Below are positions 8,305 through 17,287 of a DNA stretch of 64,000 nucleotides, one piece after another; position 1 is the first letter of the stretch; each line of letters opens with the position of its first letter. The stretch is from Cyanidium caldarium. Its lineage: Eukaryota; Rhodophyta; Bangiophyceae; Cyanidiales; Cyanidiaceae. The position numbers were made by a program, and so were the translations under genes. The notes under the pieces are model-generated. The model was not told the origin of the DNA and searched no databases. It worked only from the letters and a program-made list of their open reading frames with translations. The DNA lies in NCBI GenBank assembly GCA_026184775.1, contig JANCYW010000019.1, forward strand, positions 124,001 through 188,000. The letters are read 5' to 3'.

Positions 8305-8649
8305 GAGCGGGCGCGGAAGACGCGCAGGCGCCAGCTGCGCAGCCGCATCCATCTGGAGCAAGATCCGCCGGAGACGCGTCAGCAACTGCAGCAGCTGTTG
8401 GTGGAGCTGGAACCGAGGCCAACGCAGGAGCGAGTGCACCCATTGGTGCGCTTTCCGCTGGGACAGTCGTTCATGTTGCCGTCGATGACGGCGAACAGTG
8501 TCGCGTCGCACTTGTGTATGGTGGAGCCGCAGGATCCCAGCTGGTGCGAGAAACAGGAGCCGATGGATGCCATCTTCAGCATACGCGACAAGACGCGCCT
8601 CACCGATGTGGAGCGCGCGGCCAAGGAGGCGGAGGAGATGCGCCAGTGA
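8305..8649 (+). CDS. Unrecognised coding block, probable last exon or 3' half of an interrupted gene
   Basis: From 8305 to the TGA at 8647-8649 the frame is open, with the G/C third positions typical of the neighbouring real genes. It reads as a highly charged helical segment (RARKTRRRQLRSRIHLEQ, TRQQLQQLLVELEPRP), a hydrophobic core (LVRFPLGQSFMLPSMTANSV, HLCMVEPQDPSWCEKQEP) and a charged tail (TRLTDVERAAKEAEEMRQ). I do not recognise the family. Directly before it lies TAG preceded by TTGCTTG, which would also serve as a splice acceptor. The first in-frame ATG is at 8473, too late to include the coding-like upstream part. A spliced gene or one disrupted codon upstream both fit; a gene starting at 8473 (58 residues) is less likely. 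Confidence 0.5.
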   Translation, partial: ERARKTRRRQLRSRIHLEQDPPETRQQLQQLLVELEPRPTQERVHPLVRFPLGQSFMLPSMTANSVASHLCMVEPQDPSWCEKQEPMDAIFSIRDKTRLTDVERAAKEAEEMRQ

Positions 8650-9126
8650 TGGTGGGAGAGCGCGGGCGGGGATAGGCTGCTGCCGTGGCGGCTGCGATGC
8701 GGGTTGTTGGTGGGTCGGCAGGTGGTGTCGGTGGCGATGCGGCTGCGCCGATGGGAGTGGCGACGATGAGGCGGCATGTTCGGGCGCGGCATTGTGGCGA
8801 TAGGCACGCCGAACCCACTCCCAGGAGCGCCGAATGCACTTTGTCGCAACGCCGATCTGTCGATCCGAGGCGACCACCTATGATAGGACAGACGGGAGGG
8901 ACGGCGGGACGGACGCGGACGCGGTGTTCACCCACCAGGGGATATTCGCCTGCGTCAGTGCACGCTCAGGAGGAATCCGTGTGGAAGAAAGACGGAGGGG
9001 GTGCGGATATTCTTTATGACACGTACTAGGAGTGCGGGAACGGTCAGGAGAGCTGCGGTAACGCACACGGCGCCCTCGTGGCAACGCACGCAGACTCCCG
9101 ACGAACGTGACGGGAGTACGCGGAGG
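8650..9126. other. Intergenic, no gene seen
   Basis: This 477-base stretch lies between the unidentified forward gene and the 3' end of RPB2. Small ORFs on both strands are low-complexity and lack family features. No tRNA, hairpin or repeat was found by eye. Confidence 0.35.
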
Positions 9127-12100
9127 TCACTCCCCCGAATGCTGTAATACCATCCGCGGCACAATGGCCATGGCTTGCAGTTCCTGGAACAGCAACTTGC
9201 AGGCATACGGCATCTCCACGGCCGAAACCTGCGTCTTGTTCTTGCAGGCGCGGCACTCGAATGTCTGGCGCTTGGTATCCGCTATGGCTATCAGCCCGCA
9301 CAAGTCACACACATGCACCACATACCTGTCGCTCACGTCGCACATGCGTTCTTTCAGCACCGCCGAGGCGCCGTACGCGATGAACACGTCCTTCTCCATC
9401 TCGCCGATGCGCAGCCCGCCGCCGCGGCTCTTGCCCTCCACCGGCTGACGCGTGAGCACTTGCACCGCGCCGCGGGCCCGCGCGCCCAGTTTCTGAAACA
9501 CCACGTGTCGCAGTCGCTGGTAGTAGTTGATGCCCATGAAGATGGCTGCCTGCATCGGCTGGCCGCTCTGTCCGTTGCACAGCTGCGTCCAGCCGCGCGG
9601 ATCGAAACCGTACTGCACCAGCTGCGCGCCGATGGCATCCACGGTGACCGGCGTGAAGGCGGTGGCGTCGCCCTCGGCGCCGCTCAGAGCGCACACCTTG
9701 CCCAGCAGTGCCTCGATCAGATGCGCGATGGTCATGCGGCTGGGCACCGCGTGCGGGTTCATGATAATGTCGGGTTTGACGCCGTCGGCATCGAACGGCA
9801 GGTCCTCCTCCGGCATGCACAGCCCGATGGTGCCCTTCTGGCCGTGTCGCGAGGCGAACTTGTCGCCCACTTGCGGCACCAGCTCGGTGCGGATGCGAAT
9901 CTTGACCATGCGGGTGCCGCTCTCGCCGGTGCACACCATCACCTTGTCGGTGACGCCCTGCTCGGTGCGTTTCATCACCAGCGAGCAGTCCTTCCTGGTG
10001 CGCGCGCCGGCGACGGCGACCGTATCGGCACCGTCTCCGGTGCGGCCGACACCCAGCGGCGCCGTCTTGCCGATCAGCACGTCGCCACCGCGCACCCGCT
10101 CCCCGACGCCCACAATGCCGTCCTGCTCCAGCTTGTCGTACGCGCCCATCGGTTTCATGCCCATGGTGGTGGCCGGGTCGGGCCGCTCGATCAGCTCCTG
10201 CTGCCCGAGCAACTTCTTCTGCTCCTCCTCCTTAACGGTCTTGAGGTAGAGCGATCGGAAAAAGCCGCGATCCACCGCCGCCTGGCTCATGATCAGCGAG
10301 TCCTCCTGGTTGTAGCCCGAGTAGCAGGCGATGGCCACGACGGCGTTGATGCCGGCCGGCAGCGCCCGAAACTGCAGGTGCTCCATGATGCGGGTGGTCA
10401 CCAGCGGCTTTTGCGGGTAGTAGAGCAGATGCGCCAGACTATCCATGCGCATGTTGTAGTTGGTGATGTACATGCCCATGGCCTGCTTGCCCATGGCCGC
10501 CTGGTAGGTGTTGCGCGGCGACTGGTTGTGGTCCGGGAACGGGATGATGGAGGCGCACACGCCCAGCACCATCGACGGGTGGATCTCCATATGGGTGTAC
10601 ATCGCGTGCCGTCCGGCGGTGGCCAGGTGCTCCAGGTCCATGGCGATCATCACCGTCTCCTCCTCGTTCACGTCCAGGTACTCGACGAGGCCCTCGTTCA
10701 CCAGGTGCGTGAAGGTGTAGCCGGTGGTTTCGTAGTCGCGCAGCAGCTCGACGTGGTGCTGGCGTATGCGAAGCGCGCCGGTCTTCGGCTCGACGATGAA
10801 CAGCGGGCGGCAGACGCGCCCGGCGTCGGTGCCGATGCGCAGCTCGCGCTGTCCCACATCCAGCACGATGCTCACCTCGTCGGCGATCTCGTTGGAGCGT
10901 CGCAGCAGCCGCAGCGTGGATACCAGCTCTTCCGGCCGCGGGTGGATGCCCACCCAAGCACCGTTCAGAAACACCTTGGTGCTGCGGTACACCTGCGCGG
11001 GCGACACCTCGTACAGCGGCTCCATCTCGAAATTGTACAACATCTCCAAAATATCCGCCACCGGGGTGCCGACGCTGATGTACGCCATCAGCGCCAGGTT
11101 CTTCACCAGACCGCACGCCTGTCCCTCGGGCGTCTCCGCCGGGCAGATCATGCCCCACTGGGTGTTGTGCAGTTGGCGCGGTTTGGCCAGTTTGCCCTCG
11201 CGCCCGATCGGCGAGTTGAGGCGCCGCAGGTGCGACAGCGAGGCGGCAAACGTCAGCCGATTCAGCACTTGCGACACGCCAGTGCGCACGGCGGCGTTGC
11301 GGTCGGCGCGCCAGTTGCCGGTGGCGATAGCGTACTTGAGGTTGTCGGTGATGGTGCGGCTCTTGATGGCCAGCGCCAGGTTCAGCTCCTTGCCGCTGTC
11401 CAGCTGGCGTTGGAGGATCAGGCGCGCCTCCCTGACCACCTTCTGGAACAGCTGTCGGAACAGCCCGGTCAGGAGCGGCCCAGCCAGATCCAGCCGCTTG
11501 ATGCCGTAATGGTCGCGGTCGTCTTCGGTGCGTCGCCCGAGCACCGTGGCCAACAGCCGGTGCGTCATGTAACCCAAAAACCACGCCTTGGCCGGTTCGT
11601 ACGCCCCAATGCCGATGTGCGGCAGATACTCCAGCTGCAGCACTTCGCGCGCGTACCGAATGCGGCGCTCGCGGGTGACACCCACCGCATTGCCGCGCTT
11701 ACCGATAAAGTCCAGCGCCACGTTCTGGTCGGTGATCACCGAGCCCATGTCCAGCGACGGCATCAGCAGCGTCTGCATCTCCTCGTCGCGCGGGTCGTGC
11801 ACCACGCGCTCCATAATCTCCCGGTCGGACTCGATGCCCAGTGCCCGAAACACGATCGCCAGCGGGATGTCCGCGCGGATGTACGGCAGCGTGACCATCA
11901 CACACTGGCCGCTCTGGCCCTTGACGCCGCCGCCGCGGGTGATCTTCACCTGCGTGGTGCGCGCCGGCTTGTTGCCGCGGTCCAGCACCGAACGGCACTC
12001 GGCCACGTGCGAGTAGGCCGAGTTGCCCGACCGTCGAAACACGTACACACAGTTGTTGCCCATACGCTCCTGGGCGATCAGCACCTTCTCCGAGCCGTTG

Positions 12101-12723
12101 ATCACAAAGTAACCGCCCTGGTCGTACGGGCACTCGCCCAGGTTCTGCAGCTGGTACTCGGACAGGCCGTGCAACTGGCAATAGTCGGCGCGCAGCATCA
12201 TGGGGATGCGCCCCAGGAACAAATTGCGCGGTTCGTGGCGAAAAGCGCGCTCCTCGCCGCTCGCCGCCTCCACCTCCACGTCGACGCGCGTCACCTCCAC
12301 ATACAGCGCCGCGGAGTAGGACAGGTTTCGCAGGCGCGCCTCGTTGGGGAACAGCACCGTCGCCTTGCCGTCCGACTCGGTGAACGACGGCTTGCTGGTG
12401 CTGAGCTGCCCGAACGAAATGACGATCTTGGTGCCCGCCGCCGGTGCCGCCTGCCCGGGCACGTGCTGCGGCTCCGGCCGCAACACGATATCCGGCATCT
12501 CGTCCACAATAGTCTGGCACGCACTGCCGATAAACTCGTTGAACGAGTCCAGCTGCTGTCGCACCAGACCCTTCTCGCGAAAGTGCGCCGACACCACCTC
12601 CCACACCCCCTCCGGTTCCATGGGCGCGTACCCGGCGGCGTTCGACGGGGTGGATGGGGTCGTCGCCGCCGCCGCCGCCGTCGTCGTCCTCGGTGACGGC
12701 TCCTCGCTCTTCACCGCCACCAT
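9127..12723 (-). CDS. RPB2: RNA polymerase II second-largest subunit
   Basis: The 1198-residue protein matches RPB2 in length (yeast about 1224) and motif order. Visible are WEVVSAHFREKGLVRQQLDS at the lobe start, LGRIPMMLRADYC, INGSEKVLIAQERM, the fork region RRLNSPIGREGK with QLHNTQWGMICPAETPEGQ, GYNQEDSLIMSQAAVDRGFF (about 802), KFASRHGQKGTIG, PSRMTIAHLIEALLGK and RARGAVQVLTRQPVEGKSR. A four-cysteine zinc site near the C-terminus (CDLCG at about 1140, CRACK at about 1156) completes the set. The subunit forms half of the polymerase cleft and hybrid-binding wall in the nucleus. The Pol II rather than Pol I/III assignment follows from the overall motif wording. Residues 10-35 are a Ser/Thr/Ala-rich extension. 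Transcribed away from the proteasome gene through a 255-base promoter. Confidence 0.96.
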   Translation of the reverse strand: MVAVKSEEPSPRTTTAAAAATTPSTPSNAAGYAPMEPEGVWEVVSAHFREKGLVRQQLDSFNEFIGSACQTIVDEMPDIVLRPEPQHVPGQAAPAAGTKIVISFGQLSTSKPSFTESDGKATVLFPNEARLRNLSYSAALYVEVTRVDVEVEAASGEERAFRHEPRNLFLGRIPMMLRADYCQLHGLSEYQLQNLGECPYDQGGYFVINGSEKVLIAQERMGNNCVYVFRRSGNSAYSHVAECRSVLDRGNKPARTTQVKITRGGGVKGQSGQCVMVTLPYIRADIPLAIVFRALGIESDREIMERVVHDPRDEEMQTLLMPSLDMGSVITDQNVALDFIGKRGNAVGVTRERRIRYAREVLQLEYLPHIGIGAYEPAKAWFLGYMTHRLLATVLGRRTEDDRDHYGIKRLDLAGPLLTGLFRQLFQKVVREARLILQRQLDSGKELNLALAIKSRTITDNLKYAIATGNWRADRNAAVRTGVSQVLNRLTFAASLSHLRRLNSPIGREGKLAKPRQLHNTQWGMICPAETPEGQACGLVKNLALMAYISVGTPVADILEMLYNFEMEPLYEVSPAQVYRSTKVFLNGAWVGIHPRPEELVSTLRLLRRSNEIADEVSIVLDVGQRELRIGTDAGRVCRPLFIVEPKTGALRIRQHHVELLRDYETTGYTFTHLVNEGLVEYLDVNEEETVMIAMDLEHLATAGRHAMYTHMEIHPSMVLGVCASIIPFPDHNQSPRNTYQAAMGKQAMGMYITNYNMRMDSLAHLLYYPQKPLVTTRIMEHLQFRALPAGINAVVAIACYSGYNQEDSLIMSQAAVDRGFFRSLYLKTVKEEEQKKLLGQQELIERPDPATTMGMKPMGAYDKLEQDGIVGVGERVRGGDVLIGKTAPLGVGRTGDGADTVAVAGARTRKDCSLVMKRTEQGVTDKVMVCTGESGTRMVKIRIRTELVPQVGDKFASRHGQKGTIGLCMPEEDLPFDADGVKPDIIMNPHAVPSRMTIAHLIEALLGKVCALSGAEGDATAFTPVTVDAIGAQLVQYGFDPRGWTQLCNGQSGQPMQAAIFMGINYYQRLRHVVFQKLGARARGAVQVLTRQPVEGKSRGGGLRIGEMEKDVFIAYGASAVLKERMCDVSDRYVVHVCDLCGLIAIADTKRQTFECRACKNKTQVSAVEMPYACKLLFQELQAMAIVPRMVLQHSGE

Positions 12724-12978
12724 GACGGGAGAAAGGGAGAGAACGTGTGCAATAAACTAACCCTACCTCGCGTTGTCTCGACACTGCGGTGTTATACTCG
12801 CTGCGAGCGGGAGCGACACCCAACACCTGCCACCCACCCAGTCAGCATCCGGCCACCCAATCGGGCCGACCGGTGTCACGCGCCGTTCCCGCTTGCCGGT
12901 GGTGGTCGGTGCGGAATCTGCGCTCCGTAGCGACGGGCACTGTTCCACCCCGGCCAGACACCCGAATCGCTGCCCTTC
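12724..12978. promoter_or_regulatory. Shared promoter of RPB2 and proteasome beta-4
   Basis: A 255-base divergent spacer between two housekeeping genes. AATAAA occurs at 12751-12756 immediately upstream of RPB2; because both flanking genes start here it is unlikely to be a poly(A) signal. No other motif can be supported. Confidence 0.35.
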
Positions 12979-13575
12979 ATGGACTCGGTGATATCGTTGA
13001 CGGGGCGTGACTTTGTGATGAGTGTGGCCGATGTGACGGCGGCGCGCTCCATCGTGGTGATGAAGGACACGCAGGACAAGGTGGTGGAGCTGGATCGACA
13101 CCGCACGCTGAGCGTGGCGGGCGAGATCGGCGACGCCATCCAGTTCACCGAGTATATTCAGCGCAACGTGCACTTGTACGAGTTGCGTTCCGGCACACCG
13201 TTGAGCACGCGCCAGATCGCCTACTTTCTACGCGGTGAGCTGGCGCGCTTTCTGCGACAACACCCGTACCAGGTGAACTTGATACTGGGCGGGTACGACG
13301 CCGACGGCGGTCCGTCGCTGTATTACGTGGACTATCTGGGCAGCCTGCACCGTATGCCGTTCACTGCCCAGGGATACTGTGCCTACTTCATCCTGAGCAC
13401 GCTGGATCGCCTGTACCGCCCGGGCATGACGCTGGATGAAGCGGTGTCGGTGATGCACCAATGTCTGGCGGAGGTGGGTGAGCGCTTTCTGTTGCAGCAG
13501 CGCAAGTTCGTGTGGAAGGTCACCGATCGGGACGGCACGCGCACGCTGCCGCAAAGTGCCGACACGTTTATGTGA
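12979..13575 (+). CDS. PSMB2: Proteasome subunit beta type-2 (beta-4), non-catalytic
   Basis: At 198 residues this is the expected size of the beta-4 subunit of the 20S core particle. It starts without a propeptide or catalytic Thr, as beta-4 does: MDSVISLTGRDFVMSVADVT, then SIVVMKDTQDKVVELD, LSVAGEIGDAIQFTEYIQRN, RQIAYFLRGELARFLR, VNLILGGYDADGGPSLYYVD and YCAYFILSTLDRLYRPGMTL. These match the family order closely. The role is structural, in the inner beta ring in nucleus and cytosol. The first ATG directly begins the conserved region. It converges on the WD40 gene with an 81-base gap. Confidence 0.95.
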   Translation: MDSVISLTGRDFVMSVADVTAARSIVVMKDTQDKVVELDRHRTLSVAGEIGDAIQFTEYIQRNVHLYELRSGTPLSTRQIAYFLRGELARFLRQHPYQVNLILGGYDADGGPSLYYVDYLGSLHRMPFTAQGYCAYFILSTLDRLYRPGMTLDEAVSVMHQCLAEVGERFLLQQRKFVWKVTDRDGTRTLPQSADTFM

Positions 13576-13656
13576 GGGCGGCCGGGCGGGATGAACGAGG
13601 AGAACGACGCCCCGGGCGCGCCTTTCCTCACGCACACGCACACACCTCTCCCTGTC

Positions 13657-15459
13657 TCACGCCCACACCTTCACCGTGCCATCCGCGGAACACGAGGCCA
13701 GAATGGGGTCTTGCGGATGAAAGGCGACCGCGTAGACGCGTTGCGCGTGGCCCTCCAGCACTTGCACCAGCTCGCCTTGCGCCAGCCCGCAATCGTACAG
13801 GTAAATCCGGGCGTCCGCGCTGGCACACGCTACGGTGAGGCTGGCGTCCAGAGGCCAGGCGTTTTGGGACAGCAGCGGGCGGCTCCACGATCGAGGCGGA
13901 CGCGAACGGGTATTCGATGCTGCGTCGGCGTCGGTAGTGGCGACGGCATCGTGGCGTTCGGCAGCGGCAAAGGCATCGGCGCGGGCCACGTCCGTGGTGT
14001 GGTGGTAATCGCCGCCGTTGCCGCCACCGCTGTTGCCGGCAACCACGGCGCTGGTGGCCGCGTTACCGGCAGCATCGCCGGCCCGTTCGACACCGCCTGC
14101 CCATCTCTCGCCCTCGTACATCGAACATCGCAGCGGCATGTTTCCGTTGCGGTGGCCGCGCAGCGCCCGCAATTCATTCAGCTGCGGCGAGATGGTGCTG
14201 TTGCGCGAGCGTCGCACCAGCACCCCGCGGTCGTACAGTCGCAACACGTCGTCGAAGGCGTTCACCGCCAGGTAACGTCCGGAGCGCGCCACCTGCAAAT
14301 GCGCGATGGGCTTGCCCTCGTCGCCGATGCGGTGCCACTGCACGGCGGCCTCTGGCCGACGCACGTCATAAAAGCGAATGATGCCGTTGGAGTCGCCCAC
14401 AATGAGCCAGTGGGGCTCGGGACTGGCCAGCGTGTTGACCATACCGAGGGGAGCGTCGACAGCGCCGTCGCCGTCGGAACCGCGTCCCAACAGTTCCGCA
14501 ACCGGTGTGCCGCTGGCCTTGGTCGACGGCGACGAGCCCTGCGATGTGGACGAGCTGCTGCTGCTGTTGCTGCCACCCGTGAACAAATGCGGCTGCGCTG
14601 TTCGTCGGTCAATGCGGTACACCGCACGGGCCGTCGAGCCCGCATATATTACCCGATCGTCACCGTCATCCAGCGCGAGGCACTGGAGCAGACCGACTTT
14701 CACATCCCACTCGTGCACCAGCTTGCCATGGGCACTCCCATCGCCAGCACCACTGCTGCCGCTCACATCCCATTCGCGCACGCAATGGTCAAACCCGGTC
14801 GACAGCAGCGAGCGCGACTCTGCCGGCCAGCACAAATCCGACACGCTCACGCTGTGGGCGTCCGTCAACACGCACTGCGCGCCAACAGCGCGCTCCACTT
14901 CCCACACTCGAATGGAGCGGTCAAACGAGCCCGAGGCTAGCAGACGGCCGCAGCGCGACCACGCCAACGCATACACCGCCGCCGCGTGTCCCGACAAGTT
15001 GAACCGAAAGGCAACGCCAGCATCACGGCCAGTGTTGGCTCGCGCCGTGCCCGCCGTTGGGGATGCCAACGCCTCGCCGGGCGTCGTCGTGCCCGAACGG
15101 TCGCCCGAAGAGGCGGAGAGGCCCAGGGGCGCGGGCGCGGTCCCGGTGCCGCTTTCGAGCGTGGATCGTCGCAGCGCGTCGGCAGCGTCGGTGTCGACGC
15201 CTCGGGGAGAGCGATCTGCAACGCCATCGACAGCACCACCGACGACGAAAGCGTCCACTGCACCATACAGCGAGCTCAAATCCAGTGTGCCGGACGCGGC
15301 AGCCGTCGCCGACCGCCGCACACTCAGCTCGAATACCGAGCGCCGCAAGTCCCGATTCTCCCGTTCCAGCGCCTCCAGCCGCTCTTGCAGCACCTTGCGC
15401 TCTTTGATGACCAGCTCTAACTGTCGCTTATGGTATGCTTCACCCTCCACCTCCGACAT
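13657..15459 (-). CDS. Coiled-coil WD40-repeat protein, unassigned
   Basis: Starting at MSEVEGEAYHKRQ (ATG 15459), the 600-residue protein has an N-terminal coiled coil (LELVIKERKVLQERLEALER) and a Ser/Thr/Gly-rich linker. A beta-propeller follows: FNLSGHAAAVYALAWSRCG / LLASGSFDRSIRVWEVE, SVSDLCWPAES / LLSTGFDHCVREWDV, LIVGDSNGIIRFYDVRRPEA, YLAVNAFDDVLRLYDR, LTVACASADARIYLYD and VYAVAFHPQDP / LASCSADGTVKVWA at the very end. Long Gly/Ser/Ala insertions separate the blades. WD40 propellers are binding platforms; no partner can be named. An in-frame ATG at 15585 would add 42 residues and is less likely. Confidence 0.7.
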   Translation of the reverse strand: MSEVEGEAYHKRQLELVIKERKVLQERLEALERENRDLRRSVFELSVRRSATAAASGTLDLSSLYGAVDAFVVGGAVDGVADRSPRGVDTDAADALRRSTLESGTGTAPAPLGLSASSGDRSGTTTPGEALASPTAGTARANTGRDAGVAFRFNLSGHAAAVYALAWSRCGRLLASGSFDRSIRVWEVERAVGAQCVLTDAHSVSVSDLCWPAESRSLLSTGFDHCVREWDVSGSSGAGDGSAHGKLVHEWDVKVGLLQCLALDDGDDRVIYAGSTARAVYRIDRRTAQPHLFTGGSNSSSSSSTSQGSSPSTKASGTPVAELLGRGSDGDGAVDAPLGMVNTLASPEPHWLIVGDSNGIIRFYDVRRPEAAVQWHRIGDEGKPIAHLQVARSGRYLAVNAFDDVLRLYDRGVLVRRSRNSTISPQLNELRALRGHRNGNMPLRCSMYEGERWAGGVERAGDAAGNAATSAVVAGNSGGGNGGDYHHTTDVARADAFAAAERHDAVATTDADAASNTRSRPPRSWSRPLLSQNAWPLDASLTVACASADARIYLYDCGLAQGELVQVLEGHAQRVYAVAFHPQDPILASCSADGTVKVWA

Positions 15460-15725
15460 GGATGGTGTGCAACGGTGACGAGCATGGGGGTTGGCGAGGG
15501 GAAACCCTGGCGAGCGACAAGGGCGATTTGCCGGCTCGTGCGATGCCCAGGTTGATTTCCGGAAGTTTATGGAAGGAAATGGCATGTGTGGAAGGCACCG
15601 CTTCACGGCTGCTCGGCTGCTGCGTAAACGCCCTCCTCATCGACGGTTGCGCGTCAGAGTGCACGCGCACCTCTGAATGCAACTGCTTCGCGGCATCTGA
15701 CGCTGTCCGCCGCTAGTGTGCAAGC

Positions 15726-17228
15726 ATGTTCGTACCAGGTGGTGCCCTCGGTGGCCTACCCGCCTGTCAGCGCTACCGATCTCGCACGCCTGCCTCTCAT
15801 CCTCCCATCCGATTGCCCGTCGCCGCCCGTCGCCGCTCTCCATTCAACACACGCCGCCGCCACCTCCGCGCCAGTGCATCGCCCAGTGCTGATGGCCCTC
15901 GCGACTCCCACTCCACAGAGAAACAACACTCCTCCCTCTCCTACACGGGCAAAGCCGAGGCGACGCGGCACCTGCGACTGGACACGCGCGTCGTGCACGC
16001 CGGCAGCCACCCCGAGGAGTACACTACCGACCCGCACGGCCGCACCGTGGTGAACCCGCCGGTGTATCACGCGTCGACGGTGGTGTTTCCGACGGTGGCG
16101 TCGAAGAATTTCGCGAGCCAGGAGTGGCCGCTGCGTGGCCTGTCGTACGGCCGACACGGCACTCCGACGCACTGGGCACTGGAGGAGGCGTTTGCCGCCC
16201 TAGAAGGCGGCGACAACGCCTGCTGCGTGAGCAGTGGCGTGGCCGCCGGCAATGCCGCCTTGCTGGCGTTTCTCAGCGGCGGCGATCACGTGTTGATGGT
16301 GGACTCGGTGTATGAACCGACGCGTCTCTTCTGCGACGGCTTTCTGCGGCGGTTTGGCGTCGGCACCACCTACTACGACCCGGTATGCAGTGCCGACGAC
16401 ATGGAGCAGCTGTTCCGCGAACATCCCAACACTCGGGTGCTCTTCGTGGAGTCGCCGGGCTCGCTGTCGTTTGAGGTGCAGGATGTGCCGGCGTTGGCGG
16501 CAGTGGCGCATCGACACAACGCCGTGGTGGTCATGGACAACACCTACGGCCCGACGCTGTTCCGCCCCTTCGAGGCGGGCGTGGACGTGAGCTATAACGC
16601 CGCCACCAAATACATTGGCGGCCACTCGGATCTGATGCTGGGCCTCATCGCCTGCTCGCGGGCGACGTACATCGCGGTAAAGCGGTCGGTGATGCAGCTG
16701 GGCTGCCCGCCCGGCCCGGACGACTGCTACTTGGCGTTGCGCGGTCTGCGCACTCTGAACGTGCGACTGAAGCAACACGAACAGAACGGACTGGTCGTGG
16801 CACGATGGATGGAGGCGCGGGCGGAGGTGAGGCGAGTGGTGCACCCGCTGCTGCCGTCGCATCCGCAGCACGCGCTGTTTCAACGCGACTTTCGCGGCGC
16901 CAACGGCCTGTTCGGCTTCCAGCTGATCGGTGGATTTTCGCAGTGCGCAGTGGACGCTTTTGTGGACGCGTTGCAGTTGTTTAAGTTGGGATATAGCTGG
17001 GGCGGGTACGAGTCGTTGGTGCTGCCCACCAAAATCAACACCGTGCGCACCGCCACGCAGTATCGGTACGGAGACGGATACGGGCAGACCATTCGGTTGC
17101 ATGTGGGGTTGGAGGACCCAGAAGACTTGATTGCGGACTTGCAACGCGCGTTTGAGGCGTTGCACGCGGCCGATGGCGCGACCACCACCGCCTCGTCGCC
17201 GGACGCGGAGTCTGCGCAGCAACCGTAA
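15726..17228 (+). CDS. metC: Cystathionine beta-lyase, bacterial MetC type, with plastid-type extension
   Basis: This PLP enzyme of methionine synthesis cleaves cystathionine to homocysteine. Core motifs are NPPVYHASTVVFPTV, YGRHGTPTHWALEEAFAALE, GGDHVLMVDSVYEPTR, FGVGTTYYDP, VLFVESPGSLSFEVQDVPAL, VVVMDNTYGPTLF and AATKYIGGHSDLMLG with the PLP lysine near residue 295. PPGPDDCYLALRGLRTLNVR and LGYSWGGYESLV follow. The wording (Y-G-R-x-G-T-P-T, F-C-D-G-x-L, G-Y-S-W-G-G-x-E-S-L) is that of proteobacterial MetC rather than plant cystathionine gamma-synthase or beta-lyase. Residues 1-85 are Arg/Ser/Pro-rich, start MFVPGG and lack a bacterial counterpart, so plastid import is inferred. The Ser/Ala-rich tail (about 480-500) is extra. 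Whether it prefers beta or gamma cleavage cannot be settled by eye. Confidence 0.88.
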   Translation: MFVPGGALGGLPACQRYRSRTPASHPPIRLPVAARRRSPFNTRRRHLRASASPSADGPRDSHSTEKQHSSLSYTGKAEATRHLRLDTRVVHAGSHPEEYTTDPHGRTVVNPPVYHASTVVFPTVASKNFASQEWPLRGLSYGRHGTPTHWALEEAFAALEGGDNACCVSSGVAAGNAALLAFLSGGDHVLMVDSVYEPTRLFCDGFLRRFGVGTTYYDPVCSADDMEQLFREHPNTRVLFVESPGSLSFEVQDVPALAAVAHRHNAVVVMDNTYGPTLFRPFEAGVDVSYNAATKYIGGHSDLMLGLIACSRATYIAVKRSVMQLGCPPGPDDCYLALRGLRTLNVRLKQHEQNGLVVARWMEARAEVRRVVHPLLPSHPQHALFQRDFRGANGLFGFQLIGGFSQCAVDAFVDALQLFKLGYSWGGYESLVLPTKINTVRTATQYRYGDGYGQTIRLHVGLEDPEDLIADLQRAFEALHAADGATTTASSPDAESAQQP

Positions 17229-17287
17229 ACTCAGACGCGCCGGTCGATGGTCGTCATTCCCCACCATGACTGCATACGCATTCTTGC

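Noticed and set aside
9175-12696. Open frame of 1,173 codons on the plus strand opposite RPB2
   Set aside because: It is the antisense shadow of RPB2 created by GC-rich third positions; it is rich in Arg, His, Gln and Val with no domain, while the minus strand is unmistakable RPB2.
3081-12756. AATAAA at 3081-3086 and 12751-12756 as poly(A) signals
   Set aside because: Both lie in divergent promoter spacers where no gene ends, so a polyadenylation role is unlikely.
13591-14940. Long plus-strand frame opposite the coiled-coil WD40 gene
   Set aside because: Antisense shadow; the minus strand shows regular WD blades.
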